DNA of 64,000 bases from an uncultured Chelatococcus sp. (GTDB taxonomy: Bacteria > Pseudomonadota > Alphaproteobacteria > Rhizobiales > Beijerinckiaceae): assembly GCA_937863995.1 (NCBI GenBank), contig CALMIK010000089.1:54511-118510 (forward strand), read 5' to 3'. Under the pieces are notes generated by a model that saw only the letters and a program-made list of their open reading frames with translations, did not search any database and was not told where the DNA came from. Made by a program: the position numbers and the translations under genes. This document shows positions 11,664 to 21,769 of this stretch, one piece after another; position 1 is the stretch's first letter; every line of letters starts with the position of its first letter.

Positions 11664-12246
11664 AAAGATCGGGGCGCCGCAGCCGCAGCGCCTGCACGCA
11701 CGCGTAGCTCTTGAGATCGGTGAGCGCGCCGCTGTCCGCCAGCGCCGCGAGCTCCGCGAGCGGCAGCTCGACCACGGTGATGCCCTCATGCTCGTCGTCG
11801 AGGCCCCCGCCCTGCGCGACCCGGTCGCGCAGCGTGTAGGGCGCGAGGTAGAGCGAGATGCGCTCTGTGGAAATGCCGGGCATCGGCCAGGCCTCCAGCA
11901 GCGGCTCCAGCGCGCCGAGCCGCACGCCGCCCTCCTCCATGGCCTCGCGACGCACGCATTCTTCCTGCGTCTCGTCCTCCATGCCGCCGGCGATGATTTC
12001 CAGCATCGCCTCCTGCCCGGAAGCAAGGAAGACGGCGGCGCGAAACTGGCTGACGAGCAGCGCCACGCGCCGTTCCACGTCATAGGCAAGCACCGCCACC
12101 GCCGCGCCGTGATCCTCGATCTCGCGGCGGATGACCTGCCCGTCCGGCAGCCTGATGGAGGCGATCACGAACCGCCCCCAGCCCTCGTGCACGACGCGGG
12201 TATCGGTGATTGCGAACGACTTCGGCGGCAGCGGCGCTTGCGTCAT
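11656..12246 (-). CDS. Nudix hydrolase, ADP-ribose/GDP-mannose pyrophosphatase family (NudK-like)
   Basis: A 196-residue Nudix hydrolase expected to split a nucleotide diphosphate sugar such as ADP-ribose or GDP-mannose. The Nudix box is [22 protein letters not shown] split as AGGMEDE then [16 protein letters not shown]. Between the leading Gly and the metal-binding REAMEE helix it is one residue shorter than the canonical GX5EX7REUXEEXGU, as in E. coli NudK. The upstream EIIAGG and the downstream [15 protein letters not shown] region also fit this family. The start ATG overlaps the ilvD stop by 4 bases (ATGA), so the gene is the second one of an ilvD operon. Confidence 0.85.
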   Translation of the reverse strand: MTQAPLPPKSFAITDTRVVHEGWGRFVIASIRLPDGQVIRREIEDHGAAVAVLAYDVERRVALLVSQFRAAVFLASGQEAMLEIIAGGMEDETQEECVRREAMEEGGVRLGALEPLLEAWPMPGISTERISLYLAPYTLRDRVAQGGGLDDEHEGITVVELPLAELAALADSGALTDLKSYACVQALRLRRPDLFT

Positions 12247-14102
12247 TTGCGCCGCGCGAGCGCGCCCTCGACATCACGCACCGCGCCGCGCGCCGCCGAA
12301 GTGGTCATCGCCGCATAGGCCTTGAGCGCCGCGGTGACGTTGCGCTTGCGCGGGCCGGGATGCCAGGCATCGTCGCCGCGCGCGTCCATGGCCACGCGCC
12401 GGCGCGCCAGCTCCTCGTCCGAAACCGCCAGGTTGATGCTCCGGCGCGGGATGTCGATCTCGATCGTGTCGCCCTCCTCGACGAGGCCGATGGTGCCGCC
12501 CTCCGCCGCTTCCGGCGAGACGTGGCCGATGGACAGGCCGGACGAGCCGCCCGAAAAGCGCCCGTCGGTGATCAGCGCGCAGGCTTTGCCGAGGCCCTTC
12601 GACTTCAGGTAGCTCGTGGGATAGAGCATCTCCTGCATGCCCGGCCCGCCGCGCGGCCCCTCGTAGCGGATGAGCACGATGTCGCCCTTGTTGATGCGCC
12701 CGCGCAGGATGGCGTCCACGGCCGCGTCCTGGCTCTCGAAGATGCGCGCGGGGCCGGAGAAGACGAGGATCGATTCGTCCACGCCAGCCGTCTTCACGAT
12801 GCAGCCGTCCTCGGCGAGGTTGCCGTAGAGCACGGCAAGGCCGCCGTCCTGCGAGAAAGCGTGTTCGGCGCTGCGGATGACGCCGTGCTCGCGATCGGCG
12901 TCGAGCTCTTCCCAGCGCCGTTCCTGGCTGAAGGCCACCTGCGTCGGCACGCCGCCGGGCGCGGCGCGGTAGAAGTTGCGCACGCTCTCGCTGTTGGCGC
13001 GGGTAATGTCCCAGCGATCGATGGCAGCGCTGAGAGTCGGGCTGTGCACGGTCGGCCCGTCGGATTTCAGCAGCCCGGCGCGCTCCAGCTCGCCCAGGAT
13101 GGCGAAGATGCCGCCGGCCCGGTGCACGTCCTCCATGTGCACGTCGCCCACGGCGGGCGCAACCTTGCACAGCACCGGGACTTGTCGCGAAAGGCGGTCG
13201 ATGTCGGCCATGGTGAAGTCCACGCCGGCCTCGTTCGCTGCCGCCAGCAGGTGCAGCACGGTGTTGGTGGAGCCGCCCATCGAAATATCGAGCGCCATGG
13301 CGTTCTCGAACGCCTCGAAGGTCGCGATGGAGCGCGGCAGCACGCTCGCGTCGTCCTGCTCGTAGTAGCGGCGCGCCAGATCGACCACGAGATGCCCCGC
13401 CTCGACGAACAGGCGCCTGCGGTCGGCGTGAGTGGCGAGCGTGGAGCCGTTGCCGGGCAGCGACAGGCCGAGCGCCTCGGTGAGGCAGTTCATGGAATTG
13501 GCCGTGAACATGCCCGAGCACGATCCGCAGGTGGGGCACGCGGAACGCTCGATGGCGCGCACGTCGTCATCCGAGATGCTGTCGTCGGCGGCGGCGACCA
13601 TGGCGTCGACGAGATCGAGCGCCTTCACTTTGCCGTTCAGCACGACCTTGCCCGCTTCCATCGGGCCGCCCGAGACGAACACCGCCGGAATGTTGAGCCG
13701 CAGCGCCGCCATGAGCATGCCGGGGGTGATCTTGTCGCAGTTCGAGATGCACACCATCGCGTCTGCGCAATGGGCGTTGACCATATACTCGACGGAATCG
13801 GCGATGATCTCGCGCGAGGGCAGGCTGTAGAGCATGCCGTCGTGCCCCATGGCGATGCCGTCGTCGACCGCGATGGTGTTGAATTCCTTGGCAACGCCGC
13901 CCGCCTGCTCGATCTCGCGCGCCACGAGCTGGCCGAGATCCTTCAGGTGCACGTGGCCGGGCACGAACTGGGTGAAGGAGTTGACGACCGCGATGATCGG
14001 CTTGCCGAAATCCTCGTCCTTCATGCCTGTGGCGCGCCACAGGCCGCGTGCGCCCGCCATGTTGCGCCCATGGGTGGTGGTTCGGGAACGATAGACTGGC
14101 AT
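12243..14102 (-). CDS. ilvD: Dihydroxy-acid dehydratase
   Basis: A 619-residue iron-sulfur enzyme that converts dihydroxyisovalerate and dihydroxymethylvalerate to the corresponding 2-keto acids, the third common step of valine and isoleucine synthesis. The start at 14102 gives the family N-terminus [20 protein letters not shown]. Cluster cysteines are visible in [13 protein letters not shown] and [10 protein letters not shown], and [20 protein letters not shown] lies near the C-terminus. AGAGGT lies about 6 bases before the ATG. It is transcribed with the overlapping Nudix gene. A TATAAA-like -10 at 14227-14232 (minus strand) is a possible promoter. I see no leader peptide or attenuator like that of ilvB. 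Confidence 0.96.
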   Translation of the reverse strand: MPVYRSRTTTHGRNMAGARGLWRATGMKDEDFGKPIIAVVNSFTQFVPGHVHLKDLGQLVAREIEQAGGVAKEFNTIAVDDGIAMGHDGMLYSLPSREIIADSVEYMVNAHCADAMVCISNCDKITPGMLMAALRLNIPAVFVSGGPMEAGKVVLNGKVKALDLVDAMVAAADDSISDDDVRAIERSACPTCGSCSGMFTANSMNCLTEALGLSLPGNGSTLATHADRRRLFVEAGHLVVDLARRYYEQDDASVLPRSIATFEAFENAMALDISMGGSTNTVLHLLAAANEAGVDFTMADIDRLSRQVPVLCKVAPAVGDVHMEDVHRAGGIFAILGELERAGLLKSDGPTVHSPTLSAAIDRWDITRANSESVRNFYRAAPGGVPTQVAFSQERRWEELDADREHGVIRSAEHAFSQDGGLAVLYGNLAEDGCIVKTAGVDESILVFSGPARIFESQDAAVDAILRGRINKGDIVLIRYEGPRGGPGMQEMLYPTSYLKSKGLGKACALITDGRFSGGSSGLSIGHVSPEAAEGGTIGLVEEGDTIEIDIPRRSINLAVSDEELARRRVAMDARGDDAWHPGPRKRNVTAALKAYAAMTTSAARGAVRDVEGALARRK

Positions 14103-14308
14103 CCTGACCTCTCGCAGCACCTGAAACGACAGCGCCGGCGCACGTCTGAGAATAGCTCCTTCAGAGGCGCGCCGCCGATGGCTCGATCGCCGTTCCTCCC
14201 ACGGTCAGGCGTGTCGAAACATTCTGTTTATAGCAATTTTACCGGAACGGAAACAGACCATGGCGACAGATCAGCCATGCGGCGCGGCCGCCATGGTCCG
14301 GCGGTCGT

Positions 14309-15097
14309 TCAGTCCACGATTTCCCAGGCAACGTCGACGGTAGCGCGGAACGACTGCTCGCCCGCCTCGATCGGCACGGGCGCGCTCGCCACGAGAGCGT
14401 CGGCGCGGGCGGCAAGCGGCAGGCCGCGCGGCTGGGTCCAGCGCTGCGGCCCGGTTTCGATGGACAGCACGCGGCCAAGCTTGACGCCGGCTGCGTTCGC
14501 GAACACGTCGGCCTTGCGGCGCGCGTCGGCGATGGCCTCGGTGCGCGCCTTGTCGAGCAGCGGGTTCTTGTCGGCGACGTCGAAGCTGATGCCGCCGATC
14601 TGGTTCGAGCCCGTGGTGACCGCGGCGTCGAGAATGTTGCCGAGCTTGGCGAGATCGCGCACGCGCACGGTCAGGCTGTTGCGCGCCTCGTAGCCCTCGA
14701 TCTTGGGCGATTCGCCGCCGCCGTTGCGCTGATAGTTGTAGCGCGGCTGCACGGAAAAGCCGCTCGTGGCCACGTCGCGCTTCTCGATCTGCGCGCTGGT
14801 CAGGCTGGCGAGCACGGCCTCGGTGGCGGTGGTGTTTTCGCTCACCGCCTCGCGCGCGGTCTTGGCCTGCGTGACGACGCCGATGACGATGCTCGCGGTG
14901 TCGGGCGCGGCGTCGACCGTGCCCTCGCCCGAAACGCTGAGAACGCGCGGCGTGCGCTGCGTGGAAGCATCGCCCTGGTGCGCTGCCGCCATAGTGGGCA
15001 GCAACGCCAGCCCCACGACGGCGCCGCCGACGAACGCGGCAAGCGTGGCGTTCCTGATCCTGCGCGGCTTATGATCGGGCACTGCGGTAAAAATCAT
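14309..15097 (-). CDS. SIMPL domain (DUF541) exported protein
   Basis: A 262-residue protein with a membrane-targeting N-terminus (AAFVGGAVVGLALLPTMAAA, about residues 20-40). A complete SIMPL/DUF541 domain follows, beginning VLSVSGEGTVDAAPDTASI and including the conserved Arg/Ala-rich helix KARTEAIADARRKADVFANAAGVKLG. It is probably periplasmic. DUF541 proteins (YggE in E. coli, BP26 in Brucella) form oligomeric channels or assemblies with no settled biochemical role. The gene is divergent from the Pat-like gene across 371 bases. Confidence 0.88.
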   Translation of the reverse strand: MIFTAVPDHKPRRIRNATLAAFVGGAVVGLALLPTMAAAHQGDASTQRTPRVLSVSGEGTVDAAPDTASIVIGVVTQAKTAREAVSENTTATEAVLASLTSAQIEKRDVATSGFSVQPRYNYQRNGGGESPKIEGYEARNSLTVRVRDLAKLGNILDAAVTTGSNQIGGISFDVADKNPLLDKARTEAIADARRKADVFANAAGVKLGRVLSIETGPQRWTQPRGLPLAARADALVASAPVPIEAGEQSFRATVDVAWEIVD

Positions 15098-15199
15098 GCG
15101 GCTATCCTTCCTGCGTCTGTCGCCGATGCCGGCAAATCGCCGGCATCATGGCGCAAAACCCGCGCGCCGTCGCTATGAGATGGCGCGGGCGGCGGTGAA

Positions 15200-15215
15200 A
15201 ACCTGCGCGCAGGTT
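15200..15215. promoter_or_regulatory. Perfect 16-base palindrome in a divergent promoter region
   Basis: AACCTGCG/CGCAGGTT is a perfect inverted repeat with no spacer. It lies in the 371-base gap (15098-15468) between the divergent SIMPL and Pat-like genes, about 100 bases from the SIMPL start. It is a candidate operator for a dimeric regulator; I cannot name the factor. Apart from this, I see no gene or strong sigma-70 promoter in the gap. Confidence 0.35.
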
Positions 15216-15468
15216 GCGGCATCAATGGGGCACGCGCAACGGGCACGCGGCAATTGCGCGCGTGCGACTGGCGCATGGCGAAAACCGGCTGTCGAAGTGC
15301 GCTATTTCTGCCGCGATCACGCGGTTTTTGCTGCATGATTGCCGGCAAACAGGTGCATGCGCTGCTGGATCGTGGCATTGAAGCAAAAGAGGCGCCGCCG
15401 TCACGGGCCGGACGGACAAGGTCTCTATGCAGCCGGATCGCGCCCGCCAGACAGCTGACGGACAACCG

Positions 15469-18174
15469 ATGAGCACTTACCGCCTCGAGCGCCTTTTCTC
15501 TCCCCGTTCCATCGCCATCATCGCCGATGAGGGGTCGGATGCCGGCCTGATCGACAAGATCATACGCAACGTCTCCTGCTCCGGCTTCGCCGGGCAACGC
15601 GGCTTCGTCGGCCCCGCTCGCGCCGCCTCCCCGGCGGAATTCGAGCAGGCCGCCTCCATCGAGTCGCTGTCGTTCAAGCCCGACCTCGTCATCATCACCT
15701 CGCCCGCCGCCGATGTTCTGGGGCGCGTCGAGGAGGCGGGCCAGCGCGGCGTCAGCGGCGCGGTCATCGTCTCGGAAACGCTCGCCGCCGATACCGCTGG
15801 CAGCGATCTTTTCGCCCGGGTCGAGGCGGCCGCGCGCCGCCACAGCCTGCGGCTCATCGGTCCCAACAGCATCGGCCTCATCGCCCCCCACGCGAAGCTC
15901 AACGCCAGCTTCGCCGGAAGCACGCCGATAGCCGGTGATCTCGCGCTCATCTCGCAGTCGGGCGCGCTGGCCGCCGGCGTCCTCGAATGGGCGAGCCAGA
16001 ACGCCGTCGGCTTTTCCGCCGTGGCCTCCATCGGCGGACAGATCGACGTCGATTTCGGCGACCTGCTGGACTACTTCGCCCTCGACCGCCATACGCGCGC
16101 CATCCTGCTCTACGTCGAGACGGTGGAGGATGCGCGCAAGTTCATGTCGGCGGCCCGGCTCGCGGCGCGCGCCAAGCCGGTGGTGGTGATCAAGTCCGGC
16201 CGCCACAAGCAGCACCAGCACATCGCCGACACGCACACAGCCGCCCTCGCCACGCCGGATGCCGTCTACGACGCCGCCTTCCGCCGCGCCGGCCTGCTGC
16301 GCGTCGTCGACCTCGACGAGCTGTTCGCCGCCGCCGAGACGCTGGGGCGTGTGCGGCCCTTCCCCGGCAAGCGGCTTGCGATCGTCACCAACGGCGGCGG
16401 CATCGGCTCGCTCACCGTCGACCGCCTGCTCGATTTCGGCGGCGCGCTGGCCGACATCTCTCCCCTCACGCTCGAAGGGCTCGACAAGGACCTGCCGGCC
16501 GAACGCTGGTCGCGCTCCAACCCCATCGACCTCGGCGGCGATGCCGACGCCGACCGCTACGCGGCGGCGCTGAAGCACGTGCTCGGCGACCGCGCCAACG
16601 ACGGCGTGCTGGTGCTCAACGTGCCGCTCGGCCCCGCCTCTTCCGCCGACGTGGCGCGCGCCGTGATCCAGACGGTGGCCGATTACCGTCGCCAGCGCCA
16701 CTCGGCCAAGCCGGTGCTGACGGTGTGGTACGGCGACGCGGGCGAGGCCATCGACCAGTTCGACGCCGCGCGCATCCCGAACTATTCCAACGAGGCGGAA
16801 GCCGTGCGCGGCTTCACCCACCTCGTGCGCTACCGCGAGGCGCTGACCCAGCTCATGGAAACGCCGCCGAGCCTGCCGGCCGATTTCCACCCCGACAAGG
16901 CGGGCGCGCGGGCCATCGTCGAGAGCGTGCTGGCCTCGGGGCGCAACTGGCTCGATCCGCTGGAAGTCGGCCGGCTGTTCGACGCCTACCAGATCCCCAT
17001 CACCCCGGCGCGTTTCGCGGCGGACGCGGCGGAAGCGGTCGCGGCAGCCGAACACTTCTTCGCGCAGGGGCTTCCTGTAGCGGTCAAGATCCTGTCGCCG
17101 GACATCGTGCACAAGTCCGACATCGGCGGCGTGCGCCTCAACCTCGCCAACGCCAACGCGGTGCGCGAAGCGGCCGCGTCGATCCTGGAACGCGCGGCGC
17201 GACTGCGCCCCGATGCGCGCATCCACGGGCTGACCGTGCATCCGATGATGGTGCGCCCGAAAACGCGCGAGCTTATCGCCGGCATCGCCAACGATCCCGT
17301 CTTCGGCCCGGTGGTGGTGTTCGGGCGCGGCGGCACGGCGGTGGAAGTCATCAACGACCGCGCCATCGCGCTGCCGCCGCTCGACCTGCGGCTTGCCAAC
17401 GACCTCATCTCCCGCACCCGCGTGTCGCGCCGGCTCAAGGCCTATCGCGACGTGCCGGCGGCGGACGAGCAGGCCGTGGCGCTCACCCTCGTCAAGCTGG
17501 CGCAGCTCGCCGCCGACCTGCCGGAAGTGCGCGAGATCGACATCAACCCGCTTCTCGCCGACCACACCGGCGTCATCGCCGTGGACGGCCGGGTGAAGAT
17601 CGCGCCCGCGCCGGAAAAGACCAAGGGACCGTCCGGCCACCCGCGCTTCGCCATCCGCCCCTATCCGCAGGAGTGGGAGCGCGACATGCGCCTGTCCGAC
17701 GGCACGCGGATCGTCATGCGCCCCGTGCGTCCCGAGGACGAGGAAATGTTCCGCCATTTCTTCACGCAGGTGACGCCGGACGATCTGCGGCTGCGGTTCT
17801 TCACGCCGATCAAGGACTTCAGCCACACCTTCATCGCGCGCCTGACGCAGCTCGACTACGGCCGCGCCATGGCCTTCGTGGTTGTGGACAAGGCGACGGG
17901 CGAGATGCTGGGCGCGGTGCGCCTGCACGCCGACGCCAACTACGAGTCCGGCGAGTACGGCATCATGACGCGCACCGACATGCGCGGCAAGGGGCTTGGC
18001 TGGCTGCTGATGACGTCGATCATCGAATACGCCCGTGCCGAGGGGCTGAAGGCGGTCGAGGCGCAGGTGCTGCGCGAAAACACGATGATGCTCGCCATGT
18101 GCGCCCAGCTCGGCTTCACCTCACGCCCGGACCCCGACGATCCGGGCGTGCGGCTGGTGCGGCTGGAGGTGTGA
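15469..18174 (+). CDS. Acyl-CoA synthetase (NDP-forming)/GNAT acetyltransferase fusion (Pat-like)
   Basis: A 901-residue protein. Residues 1-130 form a CoA-binding Rossmann domain, 140-450 a succinyl-CoA-ligase-like domain, 470-710 an ATP-grasp region (HKSDIGGVRLNL, VVVFGRGGTAVEV, REIDINPLLAD), and 730-901 a GNAT domain with MRGKGLGWLLM as acetyl-CoA loop. This is the architecture of protein lysine acetyltransferases of the Pat/YfiQ type, which acetylate and switch off acetyl-CoA synthetase. His256 in DTHTAALA aligns by eye with the phospho-accepting His of active NDP-forming acyl-CoA synthetases, so the ligase half may be functional. The start at 15469 gives the expected YRLERLFSPRSIA beginning. 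It converges on the IPK-like gene with 17 bases between stops. Confidence 0.88.
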   Translation: MSTYRLERLFSPRSIAIIADEGSDAGLIDKIIRNVSCSGFAGQRGFVGPARAASPAEFEQAASIESLSFKPDLVIITSPAADVLGRVEEAGQRGVSGAVIVSETLAADTAGSDLFARVEAAARRHSLRLIGPNSIGLIAPHAKLNASFAGSTPIAGDLALISQSGALAAGVLEWASQNAVGFSAVASIGGQIDVDFGDLLDYFALDRHTRAILLYVETVEDARKFMSAARLAARAKPVVVIKSGRHKQHQHIADTHTAALATPDAVYDAAFRRAGLLRVVDLDELFAAAETLGRVRPFPGKRLAIVTNGGGIGSLTVDRLLDFGGALADISPLTLEGLDKDLPAERWSRSNPIDLGGDADADRYAAALKHVLGDRANDGVLVLNVPLGPASSADVARAVIQTVADYRRQRHSAKPVLTVWYGDAGEAIDQFDAARIPNYSNEAEAVRGFTHLVRYREALTQLMETPPSLPADFHPDKAGARAIVESVLASGRNWLDPLEVGRLFDAYQIPITPARFAADAAEAVAAAEHFFAQGLPVAVKILSPDIVHKSDIGGVRLNLANANAVREAAASILERAARLRPDARIHGLTVHPMMVRPKTRELIAGIANDPVFGPVVVFGRGGTAVEVINDRAIALPPLDLRLANDLISRTRVSRRLKAYRDVPAADEQAVALTLVKLAQLAADLPEVREIDINPLLADHTGVIAVDGRVKIAPAPEKTKGPSGHPRFAIRPYPQEWERDMRLSDGTRIVMRPVRPEDEEMFRHFFTQVTPDDLRLRFFTPIKDFSHTFIARLTQLDYGRAMAFVVVDKATGEMLGAVRLHADANYESGEYGIMTRTDMRGKGLGWLLMTSIIEYARAEGLKAVEAQVLRENTMMLAMCAQLGFTSRPDPDDPGVRLVRLEV

Positions 18175-18191
18175 GGCGAACGGCCGACCGC

Positions 18192-20294
18192 TCAATCTTC
18201 AAACCGCAGGGGGCTTGAGGAATCTTGCGACCGCAGCGGCGGAACATCTCTGGAACCCGCAGACCTGCGTATATCGAGCAAGCCACTTTCCACCCGGAAC
18301 AGATGCAGGATGGACTCCAGACCTGCCACGTAGTTGGACTTTATGTCCTCGAACTTTCCGGTGCCCAGCATGCCGGGGATCGTCCGCGACGACACTATTT
18401 CGTTGTCATCGAGCCGGTCGTCGGTATCCCACTGCGACACGGGGTGAGCGTAATCGATCGGCATCACGCCCGGCATCTTACTGCCATCCTTAGGCAGGGT
18501 GATCACCACGCTCGAGCCGATGAAGCCCAGCGGGAGAACCTTCGCCTCCTCGATGATCCTGTCCAACTGCGTCAACACGTACTTGCGCTGCTCGGGGTTC
18601 ATCTTTTTGGCGTAAGCAGCAATGATGCTCCGTGTTTCGTTGGCCGAGCTGCGCCCGCCCGAGGACAATTCCTTGCCGTCGAGAACGATGCCCTTCTTGC
18701 CGACCACCGCGACCTCGCGGTCTTCGGTTGTGGCGTGGTTCTTGGCGACACGGATCTTCTTGAACAGGTTGGACAGCTTTTGCCCGATGGTCGCCTGCTG
18801 GGCCGTGTCAGCCGCCATGGCGTTATATTTCTGCTCGCCGCTGGAAGCGCCCTGCTTGCCGATCTTCACGTCGAGAAGATTGGCGCTCCGCATGATCTTC
18901 TTGCCGCCCTTGCCGGTGGCGTAATCGGCGTAGTCGTTGATCTTCATGCCCTTGTCGTCGTACAGGGAGTTATGCATGACGACGAAAGCGTCGCCGCTCT
19001 TCGACTCATGCACCTGCGCGGCCCGATAGGCTGCGGAACCATCCTGACGCAGTTTTGCCAGTCGTTCGATGACACTGAGGAATTCCGCCGTTTTGGGAAC
19101 ATTCGGCCTGTAGACGCCGGATTTCCGGGCCTCTTCCTGCAGGCGATCCACGACAAAGCTCATCGCTCCGCTCACCGTCCGCCAGCGCGAAGCCAGTCTT
19201 TTCTCGAACTTGCCCAGCAATTCGGGGTTCGTGGCGCCGAGCAGTCTCTTCAGCTCCAGCACCTTGTCGGCCTTGGATTTCGCGTCATTTCCCACGATGG
19301 CGCTTGCCTGATTGCAGATCTCAAGCTTCTTGTTGAGCCTCTCATGGGCCGCATACTGATCCAGGCTTTCTCCATCCTCGAAAGTATAGTCTACCTTGAA
19401 ACCAGCGCCCTCTTGATTTACATCCTTTTTTATAAAGGTCTTACGCGTTAACTCTTTATTGTATATGCCTTCAGCAGCCTGGGCGGGATCCAGACGATCC
19501 TCTTTTGCTTTATTCCATGCCTTCGCCGCCCTGTCGTAAAAGTCCAGTTCCCGATACACGCCCAGTTCCGTATTGGGCAGGTTGCGCTTGACGGCGAACG
19601 ACGTTCCGGCAATGTAGAACACGTTTCCATGCCCCTGCCCTGCCGGATATTCAAGAGCATCTCCGCAAATAGCGGCAATCTCTTCCCAGTTGTAGGCCTT
19701 ACCCTTCCGATCCGACGCCGTTATATCGCCTTTGAGAAGGCTAACCACCAGGTCGCGCTTCTGCTCCGGAGAAAACAAACTGTCCTTGCCGAGGCGTTTT
19801 GCAATTTCATTGGTCAGATCTTCCTGACTGCCGCAGGCGTTCAACTCTTTTACCGGCAGGGGGCGCTTGGGAAGAGGAGGCAGTGGCGCGGCGTTGGAAC
19901 GCCCCGGAGCCGCCGCTGGGAAAGGGAGAGTATTCGGCGCTGAATCCGTGCGATCAGTAAACTGCGAACCCGTTGACGTGCCTCTGGGAGCAGTACTGGA
20001 TAGAGATGTACGCCGGACGACGCTGCCGGTGTGTTCGTGCTGTGTTGCGAATATCTTAGAAGGACTGGGAGACAAGCCCGCAATGCGAGGCGTTGCCCTG
20101 CTCCGTTCATCACGACGCGCAGCGTCTATTACGGGCGAGCCCCCCAACTGAGCCGCACGCTTTTCCGCTGCTTGCCTGAAAAGCTCGACGATGCATGTAA
20201 CGATGAAGCTGATCTGCTGGCGCACCTCATCCTGACTCGGACGAGTAGCATAAGTCGCCGGCGAATATACAGGGCCTGCAATGTGGGCGGACAT
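18192..20294 (-). CDS. Inositol-polyphosphate-kinase-fold protein, putative effector
   Basis: A 700-residue protein with no closer family that I recognise. Residues 1-45 form a helical, non-signal N-terminus. Residues 60-150 are rich in Ser, Thr, Pro and Arg and look disordered. From about 215 on, the IPK/IPMK landmarks occur in the right order: GHGNVFYIAG and AVK (Lys236), ELDFYD (249-254), NLLDVKIG (472-479; the family PxxxDxKxG with Ala/Ser in place of Pro), FIGSSVV (591-597; SSLL-like), PIDYAH (612-617; the DFAH metal-binding motif), and NYVAGLESILHLF (654-666). Between the lobes lies a Lys-rich helical insertion of about 170 residues. ATG 20294 is preferred (GGGAA about 6 bases upstream); an in-frame TTG at 20351 is weaker. 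AT-rich patches (19420-19480, 20300-20400) and AAA/ATA/TTA codons suggest foreign origin. Substrate and activity are unproven. Confidence 0.7.
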   Translation of the reverse strand: MSAHIAGPVYSPATYATRPSQDEVRQQISFIVTCIVELFRQAAEKRAAQLGGSPVIDAARRDERSRATPRIAGLSPSPSKIFATQHEHTGSVVRRTSLSSTAPRGTSTGSQFTDRTDSAPNTLPFPAAAPGRSNAAPLPPLPKRPLPVKELNACGSQEDLTNEIAKRLGKDSLFSPEQKRDLVVSLLKGDITASDRKGKAYNWEEIAAICGDALEYPAGQGHGNVFYIAGTSFAVKRNLPNTELGVYRELDFYDRAAKAWNKAKEDRLDPAQAAEGIYNKELTRKTFIKKDVNQEGAGFKVDYTFEDGESLDQYAAHERLNKKLEICNQASAIVGNDAKSKADKVLELKRLLGATNPELLGKFEKRLASRWRTVSGAMSFVVDRLQEEARKSGVYRPNVPKTAEFLSVIERLAKLRQDGSAAYRAAQVHESKSGDAFVVMHNSLYDDKGMKINDYADYATGKGGKKIMRSANLLDVKIGKQGASSGEQKYNAMAADTAQQATIGQKLSNLFKKIRVAKNHATTEDREVAVVGKKGIVLDGKELSSGGRSSANETRSIIAAYAKKMNPEQRKYVLTQLDRIIEEAKVLPLGFIGSSVVITLPKDGSKMPGVMPIDYAHPVSQWDTDDRLDDNEIVSSRTIPGMLGTGKFEDIKSNYVAGLESILHLFRVESGLLDIRRSAGSRDVPPLRSQDSSSPLRFED

Positions 20295-20484
20295 GGCAAT
20301 TTCCCAAGCAATAAGTACGGAAAATACAGTAAAAATCAGCTCAAAGCGCAAAATAAAATAACAGCGGTAACTCTATAAAATCGGCCTTGAATGCTTCAAT
20401 GCCACATTCATTGCCTTTCCCTGCCACAATAGCGCCATATGTGGCGCATGGCAAGACATTTCAGCAGGCTTTCGACGAGGCCCC

Positions 20485-20520
20485 CCAAAAAGTATGGGCC
20501 GCCGGAAGCCGGCGGCCCAT
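20485..20520 (-). terminator. Rho-independent terminator of ilvC
   Basis: A perfect 12-base stem, ATGGGCCGCCGG (20494-20505) with CCGGCGGCCCAT (20509-20520), has a 3-base loop. On the minus strand it is followed by a short U-tract (TTTTT, 20491-20487). It lies about 50 bases after the ilvC stop and separates ilvC from the IPK-like gene. Confidence 0.85.
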
Positions 20521-20569
20521 CTTTAACGTTTCTGTAGCCGCGCATCGCGACGCGGCGTCGACGTGCCGA

Positions 20570-21643
<1,074 letters not shown>

Positions 21644-21661
21644 TTATTGTCCCGTCCTGCT

Positions 21662-21689
21662 GATAATGAGCGCAGGGCGGAACGGTCAA
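21662..21689 (-). promoter_or_regulatory. Candidate sigma-70 promoter of ilvC
   Basis: On the minus strand, TTGACC (21689-21684) and ATTATC (21667-21662) are separated by 16 bases and lie about 75 bases upstream of the ilvC start. The same TTGACC hexamer forms the -35 of the ilvB leader promoter. Confidence 0.5.
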
Positions 21690-21769
21690 GAGAGATTTCC
21701 GCCCATCGCCATAAATCGGCGACGGGACGGGGTTAGGGTCGCTCCCGCCACGCCAACGGGAGGATACGC

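Noticed and set aside
14227..14232. TATAAA on the minus strand as the ilvD promoter.
   Set aside because: The -10 is good but no acceptable -35 is found at 16-18 bases, so it is mentioned only in the ilvD entry and not listed as a promoter.
12210..14693. An 827-codon plus-strand frame opposite ilvD.
   Set aside because: It crosses ilvD and its promoter without any recognisable domain, and its composition is shadow-like.
15094..17928. A 944-codon open frame on the minus strand opposite the Pat-like gene.
   Set aside because: It has no family signature and mirrors a clear coding region; its composition is that of an antisense shadow.
18192..20294. The possibility that the IPK-like gene belongs to a mobile element.
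   Set aside because: Its composition is unusual, but there is no integrase, transposase, tRNA or direct repeat at either side; housekeeping genes flank it closely.
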